The notes under the pieces were generated by a model that was given only the letters and a program-made list of their open reading frames with translations, ran no database searches and had not been told where the DNA came from. A program made the translations under genes and the position numbers. This document shows, piece by piece, positions 53,161-64,000 of a stretch of DNA of 64,000 bases. Every line of letters starts with the position of its first letter. Position 1 is the stretch's first letter. This stretch comes from Acanthacorydalis orientalis. Lineage: Eukaryota > Arthropoda > Insecta > Megaloptera > Corydalidae. The stretch is from positions 19,284,422-19,348,421 of the forward strand of contig CM068319.1 in NCBI GenBank assembly GCA_034766995.1, given 5' to 3'.

Positions 53161-55924
53161 CGAGTATATATATTTATATGCTATAATAAAATGTAATAAA
53201 TTGTCCCCCATGAAGCTTCCATAGACTTAAAAATAATTATTGTACAAAAAATGGTATAAATATCATTTTCTGTGTCAGTTATGATGAGAAAACTTAGGAA
53301 GTACATAATTAAAGAGCATGATGTAATTCTCACCTGATTGATAATCTTATCTGTTAAATTATTATATTTAAAATAATTACTGTTTATCTAACAATTAGTT
53401 AAAATAAATAACAGTTGTTATTGGTGATTTGATGAAGAATTCTGAAAATTTGTACACTATAAATTATTAATTTTCTATGATTATAAATATACTAAAAGAT
53501 TACCAGGATTATAAAATATTGATTACGTATAAAATGGTTACTTCAAGTAGCAAGCTGTAGAAAATGTGTAATTAATATTTCAGTAATAATTTCACCACAG
53601 AGACGAGTTCTTGCTAACTGGTATTCATTGTCTAAAATACGTCGATTATTATTCAGAATAATTCTCTGAAATTATAAGTACTCAAAGCTTAATAATCAAA
53701 ATCAACTACAATTACTGAATATGGACGAATTCAAGCTTCTATTTATAATGGTATTTTTCAAAAGTACACTGACAAATGAATCGAATCATTTGAAAACATC
53801 GTTCAAAAATAAACACATCTATTTATAAAGACAATAAAAATAAATTTACAAGATTAAATCTGATTAAAACATTAAAATTATAGTATTTTAATAGTTGATT
53901 TGGATTTTATTTTCCAAATATTGACATATCTATTACCTGTTAATTTTTTTTTTTGATATGATTATAATTTATACTTATTAAGAAGTATTCTAGTTGGCTT
54001 TTATTATTTTTTGAAATGAACTTTGTTAAAATATTTGGTAATATATTTTTGGTTTTGTTTTTCTTCAGAACACTTTGTTGTTGTTTGTTACAACTGCTTT
54101 CGGCTCTTGTGATTTATTTAGGTAGCTTGATGTTGTTAAGTTACTTTCTTGTTTATTGTAGGAAGTTTACTAATTTTATTACGTTTTTTCATAGTTTATA
54201 AACATTATTTTTGAGCGTGTAGATTGTTTATAAATCTTAAAATAGAGTTGTACTGTGTATTAATTGTTTATTTATTATGATACTCTTTATTTAACTTCTA
54301 TATATTTTTAATTTTAAAATATGTAATATTACATTTTTTTTATTTTATCATAAATATATTTATAAATATTTATAACAAAATGATCGCTACAGAAGCAATA
54401 AGAACTCAATAGTTAACAACGATCAATATAATTGTACTTCTTTTTTCACTGACCATATGCAAGAGTTTCAGCCACATTCCATCTGTTTATGAAACTTTTA
54501 TGATATTTTTACAAAACAGATAATGGGTGTATAAAGGTAAAACTTTTAAATTAATAGCGAAGGCCAGATTATATCCAAAAAAATATTTATACTATCAGAT
54601 AAATTATTTAATCATGACATCATTCACTTTGAACTGTCCGAGTCTAATTAAATGGTAAACAGAGAACAGTTAAAATTAAACTGAGGATTAATTAAAAAAA
54701 AACACAGTTGGTAAAAGAATATTTATGATATAATAACAATGCTAAAATACATACTAAACATGTAAGCCTATAAAAATTAAAAATTTTAATTGGAAATTTT
54801 ATATCTCATTCAATTTACAGTCAGATAGCACCGTAAACAATCATCTTTCACTTTTGAGTCTTCAGGATTTTCATTAGGAAAATTTATAAAGAAACGATTA
54901 AAGACAAAGATGAAATACAATAATGTATTTGATTATTCCATATTAAAACTGGCATTTTTTACATGAATGTGATATAATTATTGTTCTCCAATTAAATCTA
55001 ATTGTTTATAATGAAAGAGTATTTATCTTTGACTAAACTTTTTTTAATTTACCTTTTAACAGTTATGTAGAATTGACTTGATATTAATATAATTTTTTTT
55101 ATTCATTTATAAAGCAATTGTTTTTAATTTCGAACATTCTATACCTACTGTTGAATATAATAGAAATTTAGAAAACAAAACCTTCATTTATTTGAAATTT
55201 TACAGAAATGTTGAATTTGAATTATTTTCATAATAATAATTGTTTTTTAATTTTTATTTTTTAATTAATATCTTTCAAATAAATTAATCACATCCCAAGT
55301 AAAGATATAATTATTAAAAAAAATATTAAATAATTTATATTAATCTTCAGTGATATTTGAGCTTACAATTGTTTTAATAATTCAATATTCGTTTTGTCTA
55401 TAAATTTGAAATCTGTCCATATAGAAAAATCATTGATAATTGTTTGGTTATAAATGTATGTATATATGTATATATATATATATATATGCGTGTATACTTA
55501 TATTGGAAATGTTCGTCGATTCGAATAGTATAGTAAATAAACGAAAACAAAAATAACTACCGAAATCAATTACGAATCGAACTAATCACACAGTAAACGG
55601 TAGTATATAAACCAATCTAGCAAAATCGAAAAAAGACCCGCTTGTGGCAGCAACGGTCGCAATGTAATCAGCTTTCGATATCGCAAAATGTTTCGTAATT
55701 ATCTCAGTTCGAACACTAGCACACCTACAGGCTATATAACTCGGAAAACCTTATCGTTTGCCTCGAAATTATATACAGGTTGAAGGAACAGTGGCATCGC
55801 GTGGGATTTGTAAAGAGATTAATAACAATTATGTATTGATAATGAAGATATTTTCCAGGAATCATTTAAATGAAACTTCTCTGAATGTCTTAATTCCAGC
55901 TTAATCTTTGACCTCTTTATAATT

Positions 55925-55931
55925 TATACAT

Positions 55932-55998
<67 letters not shown>

Positions 55999-56036
55999 TA
56001 TATATACATATACATACATATATATATATATATATA
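55925..56036. repeat. (TACATA)n hexanucleotide array within (TA)n
   Basis: About eight regular catata units (55950-55997) flanked on both sides by pure TA runs, the only long hexanucleotide array seen. Confidence 0.9.
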
Positions 56037-58924
56037 ATTTGCTTGAATATACTTTTACATTGTTCATGGAAAAGTTTATTACGTATTTTCATGGTTATTT
56101 CATGTTCGATTTTTTATTCAACGACGTGGCTTGTTCTTTTTTGACGAGAGCATTTAGATGTAATGTCTCACAGTGGATGCCTTAAAAGGCGATGCTTGTG
56201 GAGTATTTTCATTGTTAGAGTACGAAAAGCAAAAGCTCGTCTGCCAATTATAGTAATGTATTTTTGTAATCTCTGGCTCTGTTCGATATTCTTTTGGGGC
56301 CATTTGTTTCTCTTATCTTTTTTTTTACTTAAACGGTAACAATAGCATCTTTTCTACATTTCTAATTTTGTTCGAATATGTAAAAGAGTAGAAAAAAATT
56401 CTAATTCGGTATTTGTTTAAATAAGTGTAAATTTTGATCTTTATTTGAATGTTTTGATTTTTATTATTTTATTATATATATATTTATAACAAAAATGTTT
56501 ACAAGAGATGATAAATTTTTTCAACTGTAAAATATTTTTTTAAAAAATAGTTCATTTGAGTAAATTAACAAATTATGTCAAGGTTTTAGTCATTTTTAAT
56601 AAAAAAATCAATAAGATCACAATATGAAATACAGTCAAATGTATTATATAGATTATTATTAGATATATTTATAATGTTCAGCTTCTGATCTATGTATTAA
56701 ATTTGAAAATTATTTTTATCAATAAAATATATTTGTTGATTATATTTTTATATTATTAACATTTTAAATAAATACGTAACTTGATTAGAAACATATTATT
56801 TCTTAAGTAATACAACATTATATCACAATCAGGTATTCTTTTGGATTACTATAATATGCTAAAATGGTAAATATTAAGTAACAGAGCTCCATTTCTTGTT
56901 TCATAATTAAAATTAATTATTTGTATTGTGTACATAAAATAAATATTTCCGTAACTTTTCATGACTAATATTTTGTGGAAACAGATAAAAAAATATAAAA
57001 TTTATAATTATATTGTTGAGTATAATTTTGAAGTGAATGATAGGCTTTCTTACTGCTGCATAATTAATTTCTAGGTTATCTTTTAGCTTGTATTTTCTTT
57101 TATAGATATTTTTATGAACGGTGAAAAGAAGGTCTTGCAAGTTAGTTAGCAAAACAGATATTTATAATATATCTGAGAGGTGACCATTAATTGACTGTTA
57201 ATTATTAGTATAGGCTAAAATAATTTTCATAACTGTTTTTAACTCTTTTTTTCTTAACATAATCATATTAATCCACCATCTTCCCTTAGAGTATTTGCAA
57301 TCATTCCGGACATTGAGACCCTTAAGTTAAGAAACGCGGATTTAAATAAATGTAAATAAGAGAAAATTGTAAACTAATTGTTTATAATAAATGATTTTAC
57401 TTTTTTAATGTAAAACAATTATATTAAAATAAATATGTTCATTATTTTTTATAAATTAAAAACGAAAATCAATCAGTAATACTTTCAATGCAAATAGGTA
57501 TATGATATAATTTTGAATAAAAAAATGCACTAAGTTTTTTTTACTTATTTCAACTATTTATTAAAATTAATATGTTATCATGTTTCGTATTCATGTCAAA
57601 TATTTTTTTCTTAGTTAAATAAAATATTAGTTAAAAAAATGAACCTCTAACTCATTATATTTTTCAACTGAGCAATGTAGTACTCCCTTGGCTGTACTTA
57701 AAATATTGTAATTATGTAATTTTTCGTTCAAAAAATTTAAACGATTGTATGCGAACGGATATTATGTCGATTTATTAACTGAAATATCATAAATTTGAAT
57801 CCTGTACTGTAGAAAATTTATAATATTTTAATTAATAACATTTCCTTTTACATTTACGCATAATTATTAATGAAATCAATACAAACAGTGCTGTACAGTT
57901 ATATATGAATAAATAGGTATTTAATGTTTGGTGTTTTAATTATAAAAAGAATAAAATTTAAAAATATTATATGGTGATAAAAAATAAAGATAAAGGGAAA
58001 AATAAATACACGTATTATGAAAATAAAGTAAACAGTAGGTAATTATCTCGTGTAATAAACGAATAATTTTCTCTTCTGCCATAAATTTACATTATAATAA
58101 TTATTAAGTAATATAGTTGAAACTTCGCTCAGTGTAATTTGCACCGCCACTGTTTTTATTATTAACTAGAATGGAAAATCAGATATCGTTATATAACATT
58201 GTACTTACGAAAGTTACTTAATGGTGTGAGCATTTTCGGTGTGTCGGTTAGATGCTATACAGCAGTTAATGTGAGTCAAGTGTTTAACGATGGACGACAT
58301 CGCCTAATATACACAAAAGGTAATTAATATTCCATTTGTGAATAACTCGATTTGCGCCAGATAGTTCGAACGAGGAATGTATGCTATTTTAGTGATGCTG
58401 AGAGTTTACAAATGCAGTGAGGATGGTATTCATGTTAATTGTAGTGTAAATATAAGGGACGATATGCACTTTATTAAAGTTCTGTTTCGAGTTATCCGCT
58501 AAGAAAAGATGTTCGAATTACTTAGAGGGCGAAGATCGTTTCAGATAAAAATCTTTATAGAATTTCTTCAATTTAATATGAAATTAATTGATTATTGTAA
58601 CAGAATTAGATATTTGTCATTATCTATGCAATGAATAAATAAATCACATATTTTAAAAAAGTGTCTCATATATTTTGGAAAAGTATTTACAGAACAATGT
58701 TTTTTTGGATGTTCGATTGAAAATGAGATACAATTTAAACTTTTTTTGATTTATTATTTACTCATTACACTATACAAAAAATTCACATTGTTAAGAATAT
58801 TTATTTTATAATGCATGAATTCGTCAAAAAATTTTTTTTAAATGATTTAAACAAATATAAATATTTATTTGAAACTAAACCAAATCAAAAAATGATTTTG
58901 TAAAAATTGAAAAAATGGAAATAT

Positions 58925-59040
58925 ATATGTATACAGTAGGGGGCTTCGCATTTGCTCAATGCGCTCATCAACCCCCGATCTCGTTGCGCTCGTACACTTG
59001 TCAATTATAAGCACGCACATGTAACTGAATGAAACAATAA
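58925..59040. other. short GC-rich block of unlike composition
   Basis: About 110 bp beginning gtagggggcttcgcatttgc and containing caacccccgatctcgttgcgctcg, far richer in GC than anything nearby and bordered by TA microsatellites. Its words gcgctcat and tgcgctcgt repeat internally. It may be a small piece of a transposon; no coding content was recognised. Confidence 0.4.
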
Positions 59041-59069
59041 ACATATCAAATAAATAAGCCAGCGTCATG

Positions 59070-59070
59070 G

Positions 59071-59133
<63 letters not shown>

Positions 59134-59240
59134 TATGTCTATATACACATTCTGGCAGATAGATTATTTTTTGCAACGTAGTATTTTATAAAGTTTTTGT
59201 GGAAAATTTTTATTTTTTTTATATATATATATATATAAAG

Positions 59241-59278
<38 letters not shown>
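59070..59278. repeat. clustered (TA)n microsatellites
   Basis: TA runs at 59070-59131 and 59219-59278, interrupted by ttta and aaag. Confidence 0.9.
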
Positions 59279-59280
<2 letters not shown>

Positions 59281-59730
59281 TTGTTTGAAACATCACAAAA
59301 AGTATATTTATGAATCCAATAATTTTAAACTTATTTATAATGTAAATAATTGAATTTTATTTCACATTTTATACCGAAAATTTCGATTTCATTAGTCCTA
59401 ATGAATATTTTTCTTAAAAAAATAAGCAAACCCATTTTTGTATATAAAACATATCTATTAGAACTATTACACAGTTCCATGTCTACAAAATAGGTGTTTA
59501 TATTTGGTCAATACCTAATAATTAAAAATCTTTCGACTTGAAGTTTATAATCACTAATATTCAAATGTTTAATTATATTTTCCAGTCAAAATACTGAATA
59601 CCGAAAATAAAAACTATCACTTGGTCTTTATATTTTTTAATTTTTAATTATATAGAATTCCATAAGTTTCTCCTTATGAAATTCTCAATATTAATTAGAT
59701 ATAATATTGAATTCTTTACCATATGAGACA

Positions 59731-59841
<111 letters not shown>

Positions 59842-60080
59842 ATGTAATTTCTTTTATATCTATCAATAAGAAAAATCAAATATCTTAGTACGAACATACG
59901 ATTTGTCGAGTTTCAGACGAATGATATTCAAGTGTCTAACAATAGCATGATATGAAATAATTTATATCTAAAGTAATACTTTATCCTTTTCAATTGAAAT
60001 ATATCGAATCCATGTTCAGTTCGCGATAAATAAAGATATATGTATATGTATATATACACACATATGTATGATATATATAT

Positions 60081-60086
60081 ATACGC

Positions 60087-60158
<72 letters not shown>

Positions 60159-60164
60159 GCGTAT
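60081..60164. repeat. 84-bp perfect palindrome with (TA)n core
   Basis: The unique arm atacgcagatatat (60081-60094) is exactly complementary in reverse to 60151-60164 (atatatctgcgtat), and everything between is pure TA, itself self-complementary. Confidence 0.88.
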
Positions 60165-60560
60165 CTGTGATTGTGGCTTGTATCGGATGAAGATTGAATT
60201 ACGGTAGCGTTTTCAGCGCGGTGTCAAAGTCGTACAGAGTCACAAGTGGTGGTAGGGTGTGTACATGCACAATCAAAAGAATCGTGTGTCGACGGCCACA
60301 GTGAAAAATGTAGAAAAAGAATATAACAATACAGCACAGATGAGATACGTGGTCGTGCTTCTGAAATAGTACCTAGTGGTTGTTGTATAGATGTCGTCGC
60401 TTCGAGGGAACGCGAAATGAAAAAGCAATTGCTGCCAAATGACATTTTTACAAGAAATGGATTTTTCGTGTCTCGTAGGCAGGTTTCCGTTTCTTTTATC
60501 ACTCGACTCACTCCCGTCGCCGAGATTCATACAATGAATGATTATTGTTCTGCGTAATAT
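60165..60560. promoter_or_regulatory. GC-richer island, candidate promoter/first exon
   Basis: About 400 bp with clearly raised GC and CG content (ttcagcgcggtgtc, gtgtcgacggcc, cccgtcgccgag) in an AT-rich region, ending abruptly at about 60555. The longest plus-strand ORFs with ATG are about 30 codons. The minus strand has an 85-codon ATG ORF (60273-60530) with a hydrophobic C-terminus and no recognised family. This fits a promoter with untranslated exon, perhaps an internal start of dlg1, but is unproven. Confidence 0.3.
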
Positions 60561-60923
60561 TTATGTCTAAATGTGCGTGTGTTCCTTTGATTCTGTTCAA
60601 TTCATACAATATATATTTTCATATTGCGTAAATCTGTTTAAATACGATTTGATAATAAATGTTCATAATTTTTAATAATTTCAACAATTTATTATAATCA
60701 ATATGTTTATTTAAAAAAAGATTTTCTCAATATTTCACTAAATTTTTACTATTATTTTCATATGTTATTATTTATTTTCATATTTATCTATGTTAAAACT
60801 ATCTTCAGGCAGAAATTAAATACTATAGTGTTTTAGTTCTACCTGTGAAAGGTGTACACGTTCTGAAACTCTAGTAATGGAGAATAAAAACTCAGGTGTT
60901 CCAAAAGAACAAATAATATTGAG

Positions 60924-60928
<5 letters not shown>

Positions 60929-60980
<52 letters not shown>
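60929..60980. repeat. (TA)n microsatellite
   Basis: TA run of about 26 units. Confidence 0.9.
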
Positions 60981-60983
<3 letters not shown>

Positions 60984-61113
60984 CAATTAAAGCCATGTAG
61001 TAATAAAACATTTGATGTAATATATATTCAAAATGCACTAACATACTTTTTCATTGGAATAATTAATAATAATACTTTTCTATTCAAAGAAAGACTGATT
61101 TATTTGAAGAATC

Positions 61114-61119
<6 letters not shown>

Positions 61120-61165
<46 letters not shown>

Positions 61166-61189
61166 TTATATATATATATATATATATAT
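61120..61189. repeat. (TA)n microsatellite with TTTA interruptions
   Basis: TA run with two ttta interruptions. Confidence 0.88.
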
Positions 61190-61756
61190 CATTATATATA
61201 TGCTAAACAATATTTTGTAAATACTTATATTTAAGAAACATTCTATTGTAACGACTCATGATTTTGAATTAATTTAAATCAAAATTGTTTATCAAATAAA
61301 TAACAATTATGCTCTGTACATAAATAACATACAGTGAAATGTTCCATGCTTTATGGCTCGATAAAATACAGACAGTAGATTACAATATGTGAGTGACGTT
61401 AGTAGTGGTTGTGGTTTTCATCTCGGTAAGTTCCATGTTCAGTACTCTAGTTTAATTGCATTTACGTAAACCACTATAAGCGCATATCATGGTTTCGTCA
61501 CTTGATAATAAGAACAGGTCATGTAAAATATTTGCATCCATTATGAATAACTTTGACATAGAACTAATGCCTCTGCCATAACTTTATGCATGTAAAGGAC
61601 TTACAAATTTTGTTAGAAAGTTTAACAATATTTAATGTTATTACAAATTGTTGAAGATTAATTTAGAATTAACATTAAATAGATATATAGAAGATTTTCA
61701 TTAAATAAAAAGTAATGTAATATAATAAAAGCATAAATATAGAAACTTTGTGTTAC

Positions 61757-61759
<3 letters not shown>

Positions 61760-61801
<42 letters not shown>
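61760..61801. repeat. (TA)n microsatellite
   Basis: TA run of about 20 units followed by gcgtgtg. Confidence 0.9.
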
Positions 61802-61803
<2 letters not shown>

Positions 61804-63530
61804 TGTGTATATGACAAATTACTTATTTACATACATATAGAATGCATTATCTTTGTGTAATATACAAATGAATGAGCTATTTATCAGCTTTCATTTTTTT
61901 TATTACTTATTCTATTTTATATTATGTGAAAAATTCGTTATTTTTTTTCAAAAAAATGCATCATTTAACATGAAATGCAGAAAAATGGAACACTATTTGT
62001 TAAGAACATTTATTTAAATTAAAGAACTTTATAATAATGAACTAAATTCGTAATATTTTGATTTATACTTAATATGAACTAATACAAAATTACTCAACTT
62101 TTTTTATTGAAAGGTAGATAAATAAGTTTTTCAGGTATTTTATTATAATAGTGTTTACTGTTTAGTGGGTGTCATTTTAATATATGTTATATTTTTACAG
62201 GTGGTCATTATTATAAATATTGATCAGAATTACATCTTACCGGATTTTTTAAAATAATTAAATATTTTCTTATAAAAAGCGAAAACCATTTTCTAAATAC
62301 TTATTATTTATAAATTATTAATATATAAGTCTTTAATTACAAATATTTTATTTTAGTTTCAGAATTCTGTACAACACATTTAAAATTCATTTATTATTAT
62401 AAAATTTTCATTTTTTTCTAAGAATGTAATTTTGATTTCTTTTTTTACATACTGTACTCTTATCTCCTCTGAAATAGTGTTGAATTTGCATTTTATTATA
62501 ATCATTTCTTCTCCTTTTTTCAGAAAATTTATATAGACAAAAACTTTGTTATATTATTTTCTAATATCTTTTACCCTTAAGTTATTTTTCAATTTTTATT
62601 TTTAACGTTTTGTGCTCCCCGCGTAAATTTAATAACGTTTCCTAGAAAATTATAGTTGTCTTTCTTCAAACTTTTTAATGAATTTCTGCATTAGTTTTAA
62701 TGGATGTTTAATTTTCGTAAATATTTAAAGAAAAAATACATCTAATTTATTTTACATTATGTACTAGTAGTTTTTATAATTTAAAATGTCAACAATAAAA
62801 TATATTAGTTTATTGATTTATGTTGTAAGAATTTCATATATTGATTGATAATAAAGCTCATATTTATTTAAATTTTGCGAGGAGAACAATTAAGCTATAC
62901 AGAAAAATAATACACATCTTTACATATTGAAAACATTATCATAATATTATACTAGTGTCTGAATCCTTATAGTATTTACACTTGAAATATCGAGAAAGTG
63001 TAGAGAAAATATCTTTTTTCTAAAAAAAGTAAATAACACAGTCGAAAATCTGAGTGAGATATTAAAATTTCATATAAATACATCAGTAAAGAAAATAATT
63101 TGGTATCAGTTCTTTTTAAATTATTTACCGAGTATCCTGAATGGAAATAATCTTATGTAAAGATTTGTTACTTTACACTTTTTAAATAAAAATGATAACA
63201 CGTAAAAGATTAGAGTATGAGATTATAGAAAATATATGAACAAATATTTATTTGTTGCTCGAGCTGTGAATCTGAAATTAGTTATTATCTTACATTCTTG
63301 AATCATTTCCTCCTCATATATTTGCCTTCAGTAAGAAGTTAAAGTGAAGAATATATGACAGGATATTTCGATTTTTTGAAAAAAAAAACTATTTCTACTG
63401 GATTGACTTATCGCAGACATAATATTTATTAATATCGAAAATCTTGATCGTGAAATATATTTTTTATTCATTAATAAATTCATATAATAAAAACTCATCT
63501 AACTTTCATATTTTATTAAAATATTAAAAA

Positions 63531-63533
<3 letters not shown>

Positions 63534-63574
<41 letters not shown>
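63534..63574. repeat. (TA)n microsatellite
   Basis: TA run of about 20 units. Confidence 0.9.
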
Positions 63575-63579
<5 letters not shown>

Positions 63580-64000
63580 ACATTTCTCGCTACTTTATCT
63601 GCAGGACAATGGCGACGAAAAATATTTGTTTTGCCAGCTCATAAGTTTCAAATTTAATTCATGAAGTTTCGTTCTATTTTCCCGTCAATTTTGACGGGTT
63701 TTATACTAGTATAGAAAGAGTATTCCAAAGAAAATTCTTATTATTAATTTTTTTTAATTATCATTAGTGTTTTTCATATATAATTTTTATTTAATGTATA
63801 TATCTATAAGGTAAAAATAAATAATGCAAAATAATCTGTTAATTAAAATATTATATTTTTTATGAAAATTATGACTTAAAGTTCATATACGATCCCGAGT
63901 TTCATTACTATGATGTTAGAAATGTGTGTTTATTTAGCATTTTCTATACAAATCTTTATAGTATTCTTGATATATTTTCTTTTTTATGTATTTAAAATAT

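Overview
This is eukaryotic, very AT-rich insect nuclear DNA (GC roughly a quarter by eye), most likely from a hymenopteran. The evidence is two multi-exon insect odorant receptor (OR, 7tm_6) genes, an exon of the scaffold gene discs large (dlg1), several decayed Tc1/mariner-type elements, and dozens of (TA)n microsatellites. The order call is an inference from the OR sequences, the base composition and the repeats. Nothing here identifies the species. Almost every single-frame open reading frame in the window is chance or lies inside a microsatellite. The real coding content is short exons, assembled here by splice sites, intron phase and motif.

Layout. 1-4978 (+): non-coding, with one GC-richer island near 3770-3960. 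4979-5110 (+): an exon encoding most of the L27 domain of dlg1; a phase-matched 24-nt microexon candidate lies at 5359-5382. 6474-6645 (-): relic of a DDE transposase. 7010-8277 (+): a full-length but dead mariner with terminal inverted repeats and TA duplications. 8280-19785: non-coding, many microsatellites and a few GC-richer islands. 19786-31103 (-): first OR gene (OR-A), six exons, predicted 498 aa, with an unusually long second intracellular loop. 31384-31423: a GA-rich tract upstream of OR-A. 31670-32179 (-): an internally deleted mariner of a second family. 40898-48821 (-): second OR gene (OR-B), seven exons, predicted 441 aa; its introns hold a truncated mariner, a possible piggyBac-type MITE, another MITE and a perfect palindrome. 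48822-64000: non-coding, many microsatellites and several GC-richer islands (55.5-55.8, 56.1-56.3, 58.1-58.6, 60.16-60.56 kb) that could be regulatory or untranslated first exons.

How the parts relate. The dlg1 exon reads on + and no downstream dlg1 exon was recognised. The two antisense OR genes may therefore sit inside a very large dlg1 intron; this is inferred, not shown. The ORs are same-strand paralogues about 10 kb apart with matching exon lengths and phases in their C-terminal halves, as expected of a tandem duplication. No rRNA, tRNA or CRISPR was seen, and no complete active transposon.
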